Below are positions 52,796-61,598 of a DNA stretch of 64,000 bases, one piece after another. The translations under genes were made by a program, and so were the position numbers. Source of the stretch: Desulfonatronum thiosulfatophilum (GTDB lineage Bacteria; Desulfobacterota; Desulfovibrionia; Desulfovibrionales; Desulfonatronaceae); assembly GCF_900104215.1 (NCBI RefSeq), contig NZ_FMXO01000003.1, positions 124,001-188,000 of the forward strand. Direction: 5' to 3'. The notes under the pieces were generated by a model, which saw only the letters and a list, made by a program, of their open reading frames with translations, ran no database searches and was not told the DNA's origin. How positions within the stretch are numbered: position 1 is the stretch's first letter; each line of letters begins with the position of its first letter.

Positions 52796-53757
52796 GCCGA
52801 CAAACGATGAATTATGCCTATTACCCCGGCTGTTCCGGCCAGGGAACCTCCGTCGAATACGATACCTCGACCCGGGCGGTGTGCCGTGCCCTGGGCATAA
52901 ATCTGCTGGACATACCTGACTGGAGCTGTTGCGGTTCCACGCCGGCCCACACCGTGGATCACCTGCTCTCTTCAGCCCTGGCGGCGCGCAATCTGGCGCT
53001 GGCCGAGGACATGGACGTGGCCGCGGTGATCACTCCCTGCCCGAGTTGCCTGACCAATCTCAAGATGGCCGTGCACCGGATGAGCGACCGGGAGTTCCGA
53101 GTCCAGGTCAATGAGCTGCTGGACAAGCCCGCGCAGCGCACCGTGCCTGTCAAGTCCGTGCTGCAGGTCCTGGCCGAGGACATCGGTCCCGAAGCCGTGG
53201 CCGAAATGTTGCCGGACAAGCCTCTGGCCGGCCTGAAGCTGGCTCCCTATTACGGGTGCATCATGAACCGGCCCCCCGAGGTGATGCAGTTCGACGACCA
53301 TGAAAACCCCACTGCCATGGACAAGCTGATGCAGGCTTTGGGGGCCGAGGTGGTGCCGTTTCCTCTCAAGGTCGAATGCTGCGGCGCCTCCTACGGCATC
53401 GCCCGCAAGGACATCGTGGCCAGACTGTCGGGCAAGCTCCTGGAAACGGCCGAAGGCCTCGGGGCCCATGCCGTGGTCACGGCCTGTCCGCTGTGTCAGA
53501 TGAACCTGGACATGCGCCAGGGCCAGGCATCGGCGGCCGCGGGTCACAAATTTCAATTACCTGTTTTCTACTACACTCAACTGATCGGCCTAGCCCTGCG
53601 GCTGCCCCAGGACGAACTGGGTCTGTCCAAGCTGTGCGTCTCGCCGAGACTGGCTCTGGACGCCATGCACAAGGCCCGCGACGAGGAGCAGGAAAAGGCG
53701 GCGGCCAAGGCGCAAGCGCAGGCCGCAAAGCAAACCAGCAAGGCGAAGGCCGCCTGA
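52792..53757 (+). CDS. hdrB: Heterodisulfide reductase subunit B-like protein (HdrB)
   Basis: A 321-residue subunit with two CCG domains that each bind an unusual [4Fe-4S] cluster at the disulfide-reducing site: the first with YYPGCSG, WSCCGS and PCPSC, the second with YYGC, VECCGAS and ACPLC. Overlaps hdrC by ATGA. The last ~25 residues are an unusual low-complexity tail of Ala, Lys and Gln (EQEKAAAKAQAQAAKQTSKA), longer than the usual end of the protein. Confidence 0.92.
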   Translation: MSRQTMNYAYYPGCSGQGTSVEYDTSTRAVCRALGINLLDIPDWSCCGSTPAHTVDHLLSSALAARNLALAEDMDVAAVITPCPSCLTNLKMAVHRMSDREFRVQVNELLDKPAQRTVPVKSVLQVLAEDIGPEAVAEMLPDKPLAGLKLAPYYGCIMNRPPEVMQFDDHENPTAMDKLMQALGAEVVPFPLKVECCGASYGIARKDIVARLSGKLLETAEGLGAHAVVTACPLCQMNLDMRQGQASAAAGHKFQLPVFYYTQLIGLALRLPQDELGLSKLCVSPRLALDAMHKARDEEQEKAAAKAQAQAAKQTSKAKAA

Positions 53758-53785
53758 TCCGCAAGGCACAGCCGGAGGAACGTTC

Positions 53786-55744
53786 ATGAAGATCGGAGTT
53801 TTTGTCTGTCACTGCGGCAGCAATATCGGTGGGACGGTGGATGCGGCCAAGGTGGCCGAAGTCTCCCGCGCCTTTCCCGACGTGATTTTTGCCTCGGACA
53901 CCATGTATGCCTGTTCCGAACCCGGACAGGAAGGAATCATCCAGGCCATCAAGGAAAACGAACTGGACGGCGTGGTCGTGGCGTCCTGCACGCCCCGGAT
54001 GCACGAGCCCACGTTTCGCCGCACCGTGGAACGGGCCGGACTGAACCGGTTCATGTTCGAAATGGCCAATATCCGGGAGCACGTTTCCTGGATCGGCAAG
54101 GACAAGGAAGCGAACACCAACAAGGCCATCGAACTGACCCGCATCGCCGTGGAAAAGCTGCGCCAGGACAAGCCGCTGTTCGCCAAACAGTTCGACATCA
54201 ACAAGCGGGTGATGGTCATCGGCGGCGGGGTGGCCGGAATCCAGGCCGCCCTGGACTGCGCGGACGGGGATCGCGAAGTCGTCCTGGTGGAGCGCGAATC
54301 CACCATCGGCGGCAAGATGGCCAAGCTGGACAAGACGTTTCCCACCGTGGACTGCAGCAGCTGCATTCTCGGTCCGAAAATGGTGGACGTGGCCCAGCAT
54401 TCCAAGATCAAGCTCTACGCCATGTCCGAGGTCGAGGACATCAGCGGCTATGTGGGCAACTTCGAGGTCAAGATCCGGCGTAAGGCCGCCTATGTGAACT
54501 GGGACCTGTGCACGGGCTGCGGCCTGTGCATGGAAAAGTGTCCGAGCAAAAAGTCCCTGGACCGGTTCAACGAACAGGTGGGCATGACCACGGCCATCAA
54601 TATCCCCTTTCCCCAGGCCATTCCCAAGAAAGCCGTGATCGACCCGGAATTCTGTTTGAAATTCACCAAGGGCAAATGCGGGATCTGCGCCAAAGTCTGT
54701 CCGACCAAGGCCATTGTCTACGAACAGCAGGAAGAGGTGGTCACGGAAAAAGTGGGCGCCATCGTGGCGGCCACGGGGTATGACCTTTTCGACATCAGCA
54801 AGTACGGCGAGTACGGCGGCGGGCGATTGCCGGACGTGATCACCGGCCTGCAGTACGAGCGCCTGCTGTCCGCCTCCGGCCCCACCGGCGGCCATGTCAA
54901 GCGGCCCTCGGACGGCAAGGAGCCGAAAACCATCGTTTTCGTGCAGTGCGTCGGCTCCCGGGACAAAAGCGTGGACCGGCCGTACTGTTCCGGGTTCTGC
55001 TGCATGTACACGGCCAAGCAGGCCATTTTGACCAAGGACCATATCCCGGATTCCACCTCCTACGTCTTCTACATGGACATCCGGGCACCCGGAAAGATGT
55101 ACGACGAGTTCACCCGGCGGGCCATGGAAGAGTACGACACCAACTATATCCGGGGCCGGGTCTCCATGATCTATCCCAAGGGCGACAAGCTGCTGGTCCG
55201 GGGCGTGGATACGCTGCTGGGGGCCCAGGTGGAAGTGGAGGCGGATCTCGTGGTTCTGGCCGCCGGGGCCGAGGCTGCGGTTGGCGCGCCGCAGCTGGCC
55301 GAGAAGTTGCGCATCTCTTATGACAAATACGGCTTCTTCATGGAGAGCCATCCCAAGCTGCGGCCCGTGGAGACAAACACGGCCGGCGTATACTTAGCCG
55401 GATCGTGCCAGGGCCCCAAGGACATTCCGGCGTCCGTGGCCCAGGGCAGCGCCGCCGCTGCCAAGGTTTTGTCCCTGTTTGCCAAGGACAAGCTGGAAAA
55501 CGATCCCATGATCTCCTTCGTGGACATCAAGCGCTGCGTGGGCTGCGCCAAATGCATCCAGGTCTGCCCCTTCGGCGCGATCAAGGAAGTGGATTTCCGC
55601 GGCGAGCCCAAGGCCGAAGTCATTGAGACGGTTTGCCAGGGCTGCGGTCTGTGCACCGCGACCTGCCCACAGGGCGCCATTCAGCTCTCGCACTTTACAG
55701 ACAACCAGATTCTCGCCGAGGTCAATGCCTTATGTCAGCTCTAG
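53786..55744 (+). CDS. hdrA: Heterodisulfide reductase subunit A-like flavoprotein (HdrA)
   Basis: A 652-residue FAD protein, the bifurcating core of the complex. N-terminal MKIGVFVCHCGSNI with a Cys pair, FAD-binding VIGGGVAGIQAALD (~147-160), an HdrA-type region with CSSCILGPKM, then a [4Fe-4S] pair (CTGCGLCMEKC and CGICAKVC), and near the C-terminus CVGCAKCIQVC and CQGCGLCTATC. AGCCGGAGG precedes the ATG. The next gene starts 13 bases before its stop. Confidence 0.94.
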   Translation: MKIGVFVCHCGSNIGGTVDAAKVAEVSRAFPDVIFASDTMYACSEPGQEGIIQAIKENELDGVVVASCTPRMHEPTFRRTVERAGLNRFMFEMANIREHVSWIGKDKEANTNKAIELTRIAVEKLRQDKPLFAKQFDINKRVMVIGGGVAGIQAALDCADGDREVVLVERESTIGGKMAKLDKTFPTVDCSSCILGPKMVDVAQHSKIKLYAMSEVEDISGYVGNFEVKIRRKAAYVNWDLCTGCGLCMEKCPSKKSLDRFNEQVGMTTAINIPFPQAIPKKAVIDPEFCLKFTKGKCGICAKVCPTKAIVYEQQEEVVTEKVGAIVAATGYDLFDISKYGEYGGGRLPDVITGLQYERLLSASGPTGGHVKRPSDGKEPKTIVFVQCVGSRDKSVDRPYCSGFCCMYTAKQAILTKDHIPDSTSYVFYMDIRAPGKMYDEFTRRAMEEYDTNYIRGRVSMIYPKGDKLLVRGVDTLLGAQVEVEADLVVLAAGAEAAVGAPQLAEKLRISYDKYGFFMESHPKLRPVETNTAGVYLAGSCQGPKDIPASVAQGSAAAAKVLSLFAKDKLENDPMISFVDIKRCVGCAKCIQVCPFGAIKEVDFRGEPKAEVIETVCQGCGLCTATCPQGAIQLSHFTDNQILAEVNALCQL

Positions 55745-56190
55745 CCGGAAAGGAACTACGTATCGTCGGTTTTCTCTGCAACTGGTGCTCCTACGGCGGG
55801 GCGGACACGGCCGGAGTGGGCCGGTTTTCCCAGCCCACGGACCTGCGGATTATCCGCGTGCCCTGCTCCGGGCGGATCAACCCCTTGTTCGTGGCCAAGA
55901 CCCTGCTGTCCGGCGCGGACGGCGTCCTGGTCTCCGGCTGCCATCCGCGAGATTGCCATTATGCCGAAGGCAATTTCTACGCCCGCCGCCGGTTGGAAAT
56001 CTTCAAGCGGTTCCTGCCGACCATGGGCATTGATCCGGATCGCTTCGAATACACCTGGGTTTCCGCATCCGAAGGTCAGCGCTGGCAGAAGGTGGTGACC
56101 ACCTTCACCGAGCAGATTCACAAGCTCGGGCCCGCGCCGCGTATCGGAACGGTCCACGAACAGAACAAGACTGCCGCAGCCGCGTGTTAA
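55732..56190 (+). CDS. flxD: FlxD, MvhD-like [2Fe-2S] linker subunit
   Basis: A 152-residue protein of the MvhD family with Cys residues in GFLCNWCSYGGADTAG, VPCSGR and GCHPRDCHYAEGN. In methanogens MvhD connects hydrogenase to HdrA; in Flx-Hdr it connects the NADH-oxidising FlxA/B/C module to HdrA. ATG 55732 lies within the end of hdrA. The C-terminus ends Ala-rich with a terminal Cys. Confidence 0.92.
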   Translation: MSALAGKELRIVGFLCNWCSYGGADTAGVGRFSQPTDLRIIRVPCSGRINPLFVAKTLLSGADGVLVSGCHPRDCHYAEGNFYARRRLEIFKRFLPTMGIDPDRFEYTWVSASEGQRWQKVVTTFTEQIHKLGPAPRIGTVHEQNKTAAAAC

Positions 56191-56202
56191 GGAGCTGATA
56201 CC

Positions 56203-57159
56203 GTGACGATTCTCACGCAACTCAAGGAACAGATCGCGGCGCAACTGCCGAAACTGGACATGGTCATCGGCTGGGAGCAGGGTTTTGATCCGCTGCATGC
56301 CACGCCCTTGTTCATGCGCGGTGCCGAGGACGTGGAGCGTCTTCAGATCGGTCCGCTGGCCGTGCACAATACCGCGACATATCTTACCGGATTGAAGAAC
56401 AAGAAGGTCGGCCTGGTGGTCAAGGGCTGCGACAGCCGGGCCGTGGTCCAACTGGTGCAGGAAGGGCTGATCAACCAGGAAAACATCGTGGTCTTCGGCT
56501 TCCCCTGCGAGGGCGTGGCCGATCTGACCAAGGTCCGCCGCAGGCTCGGCGACATTGGCCGGGTCAACCAGGTGGACATCTCCCCCGACAGTCTGCGTCT
56601 GCATCACGACGGCCAGGAAACCGACATCCCCCTGGCGGACGTTCTGGCGGACAAGTGTCTGCGCTGCCGGTTCCCCAATGCCCTGGTCCACGACCACTTC
56701 GCCGGCAAACCGCGAGAGCCCCATGCCGCGACGGACGACTACCAGGATGTCCAGGACTTCGAATCTCAGCCTCTGGAGGATCGGTTCGAGCACTGGAAAG
56801 AAGAGATGAGTCGCTGCATCCGCTGCTACGCCTGCCGCAACGCCTGCCCGATGTGCGTCTGCCGGGATCATTGCGTGGCCCAGTCCCGTGAACCCCACTG
56901 GGTGACCCAGGAAGACGAGGTGCGGGAAAAATGGATGTTCCAGGTGATTCACGCCATGCACCTGGCCGGACGCTGCGTGGAGTGCGGCGAGTGCCAGCGG
57001 GCCTGTCCGGTGGACATTCCGGTTCTTGCGCTGAAGCGCAAGCTGAACAAGGAAATCAAGGAATTGTTCAACTATGAAGCCGGTGTCGATCCCAAGGCGA
57101 TACCGCCGCTGCTCTCCTTCCAGGTGGAGGAAGAGAACATAAACGAGAGAGGTTGGTAA
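56203..57159 (+). CDS. flxC: FlxC, iron-sulfur subunit of the flavin oxidoreductase
   Basis: A 318-residue protein: N-terminal ~170 residues of the Hdr/hydrogenase beta-like fold (GLVVKGCDSRAVVQL), then a Cys-rich region with CIRCYACRNACPMC and CVECGECQRACPV for two [4Fe-4S] clusters. GTG at 56203 follows TAAGGAG. The flxB ATG overlaps its stop by one base. Confidence 0.9.
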   Translation: MTILTQLKEQIAAQLPKLDMVIGWEQGFDPLHATPLFMRGAEDVERLQIGPLAVHNTATYLTGLKNKKVGLVVKGCDSRAVVQLVQEGLINQENIVVFGFPCEGVADLTKVRRRLGDIGRVNQVDISPDSLRLHHDGQETDIPLADVLADKCLRCRFPNALVHDHFAGKPREPHAATDDYQDVQDFESQPLEDRFEHWKEEMSRCIRCYACRNACPMCVCRDHCVAQSREPHWVTQEDEVREKWMFQVIHAMHLAGRCVECGECQRACPVDIPVLALKRKLNKEIKELFNYEAGVDPKAIPPLLSFQVEEENINERGW

Positions 57160-58229
57160 TGGCCGAGGCCAAATTCATAGCAAACGACAAGCTGACGGCA
57201 TGGCTGGACGAACTGTCGGGCCGGATGCGCGTGCTTGCGCCCACCCGGCAGGGCGATGCCGTGGTCTTCGCTCCGTACGCTCCCGGTCAACAGGTGGAAC
57301 TGGACGCCGAAGCCACGGCCCCGCCGAAAAGCGCCGTGTTCCCGGCCAGCGAGGAACTTCTGCGCTACGACTACCGCAAGGATCCCGAGAATCTGGGCCA
57401 GGTGGAGGTGGAACTGCTGCCCACCATTTCCCCGGAACCGACTCTGGTTTTCGGTTCCCGTCCCTGCGGGGCAAGGGGATTTCTGATTTTCGACCGGGTC
57501 TATGACGGGGCCAAATACAAGGATCCCTACTATCTTGCCCGCCGCGAAGCCACCATTTTCGCCACCATCGCCTGTCGGCAGGCCGAGAATTCCTGCTTCT
57601 GCCACAGCGTGGGCTCCGCTCCCGGCGACGCGACCGGTTCGGATCTGCTGCTCACGCCGGTGGAGGGCGGATATGTGGTCGAGGGTGTCAGTGACAAGGC
57701 GGCTCCGCTTCTGGAAAGCTCGCTGCTCGAAGCTGCCGGGGACAAGGTTGATCAGGCCAAATCCCTGCGGGAGAAGGCGCTCCAGGAAATGGGCGATCCG
57801 CAGGATTTCGGTCCGGCCAGCAAAAAACTGCTGGCGCTATTCGACAACCTGGGGTTCTGGGAAGAGATGTCCGCGAAGTGCATCAGTTGCGGGGCCTGCA
57901 CCTACCTGTGTCCGACCTGCTACTGTTTCAACATCACGGATGAGAATGCCGGACTGACCGGACGGCGCGTCCGGTCCTGGGACAACTGCATGTCCTTCCA
58001 GTTCACCATGGAAGCCAGCGGGCACAACCCGCGACCGACCAAAGCCCATCGCCTCCGGAACCGGGTCGGGCACAAGTTCAGCTACTATCCGGATCTGCAC
58101 GAAAAAATCATCGCCTGTTGCGGGTGCGGACGCTGCATCAAGAGCTGCCCGGTGAGCGTGGATATTCGAGAAATCGTGACCAGGGCCATGGACTACCAGC
58201 CCAAGGCTGTCGAGGAGGCCGCAAAATGA
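57159..58229 (+). CDS. flxB: FlxB, iron-sulfur subunit of the flavin oxidoreductase
   Basis: A 356-residue protein resembling the A subunit of anaerobic sulfite reductase and hydrogenase-associated iron-sulfur proteins: an N-terminal domain (VFGSRPCGARGFLIFDRVY near 100-118) and a C-terminal pair of [4Fe-4S] motifs, CISCGACTYLCPTC (~245) and CCGCGRCIKSCPV (~320). ATG 57159 is used because GAGAGAGG precedes it. The flxA ATG overlaps the stop. Confidence 0.9.
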   Translation: MAEAKFIANDKLTAWLDELSGRMRVLAPTRQGDAVVFAPYAPGQQVELDAEATAPPKSAVFPASEELLRYDYRKDPENLGQVEVELLPTISPEPTLVFGSRPCGARGFLIFDRVYDGAKYKDPYYLARREATIFATIACRQAENSCFCHSVGSAPGDATGSDLLLTPVEGGYVVEGVSDKAAPLLESSLLEAAGDKVDQAKSLREKALQEMGDPQDFGPASKKLLALFDNLGFWEEMSAKCISCGACTYLCPTCYCFNITDENAGLTGRRVRSWDNCMSFQFTMEASGHNPRPTKAHRLRNRVGHKFSYYPDLHEKIIACCGCGRCIKSCPVSVDIREIVTRAMDYQPKAVEEAAK

Positions 58230-59083
58230 CCGAGAATCCGCAACGATCCCCCCTGGCGGCCAACCCCTATCTTCCGGAAATCGGCACCATCGTCGAAACC
58301 ATCCAGGAAACCCACAACATCAAGACGTTCCGGGTTGTTCTGGGCAGTGAAGAACGGATGCAAGACTTCCATTACGAGCCCGGTCAGGTGGGTCAGCTTT
58401 CCGTGTTCGGCATCGGGGAGGCCACCTTCGTGATCAATTCCCCGCCCACGCGCAAGGAGTATCTCCAGTTCAGCGTGATGCGCGCCGGTGAAGTGACCAC
58501 CAAGCTGCATGGCCTTTCCAAGGGCGACCGGGTCGGGGTGCGCGCGCCCCTGGGCAATCATTTTCCGTACGAATCCATGAAGGGCAAGGACATCGTCTTC
58601 ATCGGCGGCGGGATCGGCATGGCCCCATTGCGCACCTTGCTGCTGTTCATGCTGGACAACCGGGCGGATTATGGAAAGATCCGGGTGCTGTACGGAGCGC
58701 GCAGTCCCCAGGACATGGCTTTCAGTTACGAACTGCCGGAGTGGCTGGAGCGCAAGGACATGGAAACCGTGCTGACCATCGACCGGGAAGCCGAAGGCTG
58801 GGAACACAGAGTGGGCTTGATTCCCAACGTGCTCCTGGAAATGGCGCCCAAGCCGCGCAAGGCCGTGGCCGTGACCTGCGGCCCCCCGATCATGATCAAG
58901 TTTACCCTGCAGGCCCTCAAGAAGCTGGGCTTCAAGGACAACCAGATCGTCACGACCCTGGAGAAGCGCATGAAATGCGGCGTCGGCATCTGCGGTCGAT
59001 GCAACATCGGGACAAAATACGTGTGCGTGGACGGTCCGGTATTTACGAACGAACAATTGCTCGAACTGCCCAACGAGCTGTAG
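58226..59083 (+). CDS. flxA: FlxA, NAD(H)- and FAD-binding subunit
   Basis: A 285-residue ferredoxin-NADP reductase-like protein: FAD-binding YEPGQVGQLSVFG (~55-67) and NAD-binding GGGIGMAPLRTLL (~130-142), then a [2Fe-2S] motif with CGVGICGRC and a distant Cys near the C-terminus. It is the site where NADH is oxidised or NAD reduced in the Flx-Hdr complex. It starts ATGA over the flxB stop. Confidence 0.92.
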   Translation: MTENPQRSPLAANPYLPEIGTIVETIQETHNIKTFRVVLGSEERMQDFHYEPGQVGQLSVFGIGEATFVINSPPTRKEYLQFSVMRAGEVTTKLHGLSKGDRVGVRAPLGNHFPYESMKGKDIVFIGGGIGMAPLRTLLLFMLDNRADYGKIRVLYGARSPQDMAFSYELPEWLERKDMETVLTIDREAEGWEHRVGLIPNVLLEMAPKPRKAVAVTCGPPIMIKFTLQALKKLGFKDNQIVTTLEKRMKCGVGICGRCNIGTKYVCVDGPVFTNEQLLELPNEL

Positions 59084-59137
59084 GATCCGCTTTGCTTGCG
59101 ATTTTTGTCGCACCAGAACGGAATCAAGGAGAAGACA

Positions 59138-59608
59138 ATGGCCGTTTTTTTTCAAGCAGCCGAGATTGCCGCGGCCGCTGTGAACATCGAGCGTCAAGGA
59201 CAGGTTTTTTACTCCAACGCGGCCAATGCGGCCACAAATCCGGATGCCAAGGATTTCTTCCTCTATTTCGCCAAGGAAGAGGCTCGGCACGAGGACATAT
59301 TTCAGCAGCTCAAGGATCGTCTCGGCAAGATCGAGCTGCCGGCCTGGAGCACCAACGAGGAATACGGGATGTATCTCCAGGCGTTGATCGACTCGCACTC
59401 TATTTTCTCACCCGATCTGCAAAAGCGTTTAGCCGAGGCCGGGAACGAGAACGAGGCCATTCGTCTGGCCATGGGCTTCGAAAAGGATACCATCCTGTTT
59501 TTCATGGAAATGCGAGAACTGGTTCCGGATTCCGAAAAGAAATTCGTCCAGCAATGTATTGATGAAGAACGCTCTCATTTGCGACAGCTGTCTTCAATGT
59601 TGAAGTGA
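59138..59608 (+). CDS. Ferritin-like (rubrerythrin-type) diiron protein
   Basis: A 156-residue four-helix protein with a Glu near residue 18 and diiron ligands in EEARHEDIF (~48-56) and DEERSHLRQL (~142-151). No rubredoxin-type Cys4 domain follows, so it is a minimal ferritin-like protein and may handle peroxide or iron. ATG 59138 follows AAGGAG. It is 54 bases after flxA and may belong to the same transcript. Confidence 0.85.
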   Translation: MAVFFQAAEIAAAAVNIERQGQVFYSNAANAATNPDAKDFFLYFAKEEARHEDIFQQLKDRLGKIELPAWSTNEEYGMYLQALIDSHSIFSPDLQKRLAEAGNENEAIRLAMGFEKDTILFFMEMRELVPDSEKKFVQQCIDEERSHLRQLSSMLK

Positions 59609-59748
59609 TTGCGGCGGCCGTACGTACCAGATGATTCCAGATGGCATGCCGGAGCTTCAGCGGTGCTTGAGTAGATGTGCCGCATGCGTTCCGGCGATTT
59701 GTATATGTGATTATTCCTGTCAGGATAACCCGTTAAGGAGGTAGTTTC

Positions 59749-61488
59749 ATGGACAAGATTTTACGGATTGACGTAGGAGCGCAAGGCGGCCCCAAAGCCA
59801 CCGTCGAGCCGGTGGGCGACTATGCGGGCATGGGTGGACGCGGCATGACCACCATGGTCGTGTACAAGGAAGTTCCCGCTGATTGTCATCCTCTCGGACC
59901 GGAAAACAAATTGGTCATCTCTCCTGGATTGATGAGCGGATCAGCCGCTTCCTCGTCCGGCCGCATTTCCGTGGGCTGCAAGAGCCCGCTGACCGGCACC
60001 ATCAAGGAATCCAACGCCGGCGGCACGGCTGCCCAGGCTCTCGGCCGGCTGGGGTATGCCGCGGTGATTCTGGAAGGCGAGCGTCAGGGCGACGACATGT
60101 ACAAGATCGTCATTGACGACAAGGACGTGAAGATTGAGAAGGCCAACGATCTGAAAATGTTGCCCAACTACGATCTGATCGAAAAATTGAAGCCCGTGCA
60201 CGGCGAGAAGGTTTCGGTCATCTCCATCGGCACGGCCGGGGAAATGCGATTTTCAAATTCCTCCATCGCGGTCACAGATCCCGAATTCCGTCCGACCCGG
60301 CACTGCGGCCGCGGCGGCGTGGGCGCGGTGATGGGCTCCAAAGGCATCAAGTGCATCGTGGTGGACGCCTCGAATACCAAGATGCGCCAGCCCGTGCGCC
60401 CGGATGAGTTCAAGGAAGCCAACCGCAAGTTCGTCGAAGGTCTGAAGCAACATGCCGTCACCGGCCAGGGCCTGCCCACCTACGGCACCAACGTGCTGAC
60501 CAACGTGCTCAACGAGGCCGGCGGCTATCCGACGTACAACTTCCGCGAGGGCCGCTACAAGCACGCCCAGAATCTGTCAGGGGAACTGCAGGCCGAGACC
60601 ATGAAGAACCGTCCCGGCGGCGTGGCCACCCACGGCTGCCATCGGGGTTGCGCCATTCAGTGTTCCGGTACCTGGACGGACAAAGACGGCAACTACATGA
60701 CCAAGCAGCCGGAGTACGAAACCGTCTGGTCCCACGGCGGCAACTGCGGCATCGACGATCTGGACGTCGTGGCCAAGCTGGATTTCCTGGACGACAACTA
60801 CGGCCTGGACACTATTGAGATGGGCGTGACCATCGGCGTGGCCATGCAGGCCGGAGTGATCGAATTTGGTGATGCCGAAGGCGCCGTCAATCTGGTCCAT
60901 GAAGTGGGCAAGGGCACGCCGCTGGGTCGCATTCTTGGCGCCGGCGCGGCCACCACGGCCCGCTGCTACGGCCTGGAACACGCTCCCGTGGTCAAAGGCC
61001 AGGCCATGCCGGCCTACGACCCCCGCGCGGTCAAGGGCATCGGCGTGACCTACGCCACCACCACCCAGGGCGCGGACCATACCGCAGGGTATGCCGTAGC
61101 CACGAACATCCTCAAGGTCGGCGGTGACGTGGATCCGCTGAAGTCCGAAGGCCAGGCCGAGCTGTCCCGCAATCTGCAGGTGGCCACCGCTGCTCTGGAC
61201 GCCACGGGCTACTGCCTGTTCATCGCCTTCGCCATCCTGGATCAACCTGAAACCTTCGGCGCCATGGTCGATTCCATCAACCACATGTACGGCCTGGAAA
61301 TGACCGGCGACGACGTGGTGGCACTGGGCCAGAAGATCCTGAAGATGGAGCGCGAGTTCAACAAGAAGGCCGGCTTCGGTCCCGAACATGACCGCCTGCC
61401 CCGCTACTTCTCCCGCGAGCCGCTGGCGCCTCATAACGTGGTTTTCGACGTATCCGCCGAGGAACTTGACAGCGTCTACAACTTCTAA
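59749..61488 (+). CDS. aor: Tungsten-type aldehyde:ferredoxin oxidoreductase
   Basis: A 579-residue enzyme that oxidises aldehydes to acids with ferredoxin as acceptor, using a bis-molybdopterin cofactor with tungsten. The cluster ligands here are C297, C301, C305 (GCHRGCAIQC) and C489 (TGYC), so the first three are spaced CX3CX3C, where the Pyrococcus enzyme has CX2CX3C. The three-domain layout and the pterin motifs (GRGGVGAVMGSKGIK) are present. AAGGAGG precedes the ATG. It is likely fed by adh2 and makes the aldehyde harmless while reducing ferredoxin. Confidence 0.93.
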   Translation: MDKILRIDVGAQGGPKATVEPVGDYAGMGGRGMTTMVVYKEVPADCHPLGPENKLVISPGLMSGSAASSSGRISVGCKSPLTGTIKESNAGGTAAQALGRLGYAAVILEGERQGDDMYKIVIDDKDVKIEKANDLKMLPNYDLIEKLKPVHGEKVSVISIGTAGEMRFSNSSIAVTDPEFRPTRHCGRGGVGAVMGSKGIKCIVVDASNTKMRQPVRPDEFKEANRKFVEGLKQHAVTGQGLPTYGTNVLTNVLNEAGGYPTYNFREGRYKHAQNLSGELQAETMKNRPGGVATHGCHRGCAIQCSGTWTDKDGNYMTKQPEYETVWSHGGNCGIDDLDVVAKLDFLDDNYGLDTIEMGVTIGVAMQAGVIEFGDAEGAVNLVHEVGKGTPLGRILGAGAATTARCYGLEHAPVVKGQAMPAYDPRAVKGIGVTYATTTQGADHTAGYAVATNILKVGGDVDPLKSEGQAELSRNLQVATAALDATGYCLFIAFAILDQPETFGAMVDSINHMYGLEMTGDDVVALGQKILKMEREFNKKAGFGPEHDRLPRYFSREPLAPHNVVFDVSAEELDSVYNF

Positions 61489-61504
61489 CAGCTACGACTT
61501 CCTT

Positions 61505-61544
61505 CCCGGACCGGAGGCCGAGCCTCCGGTCCGGGATTTTTTTC
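61505..61544 (+). terminator. Terminator after the aldehyde oxidoreductase
   Basis: A perfect 13-bp GC-rich stem (61505-61517 with 61523-61535) around a five-base loop, followed by seven T. Confidence 0.95.
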
Positions 61545-61598
61545 GACGCGGCGTCTGATGCCTTGCAGTGACGACGAACCTTGAATCCAGGAGTCACC

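Noticed and set aside
53477-55351. A 624-codon open frame antisense to hdrA and hdrB
   Set aside because: It is a shadow of the high-GC third codon positions of hdrA/hdrB; the sense frames have full domain matches and ribosome-binding sites.
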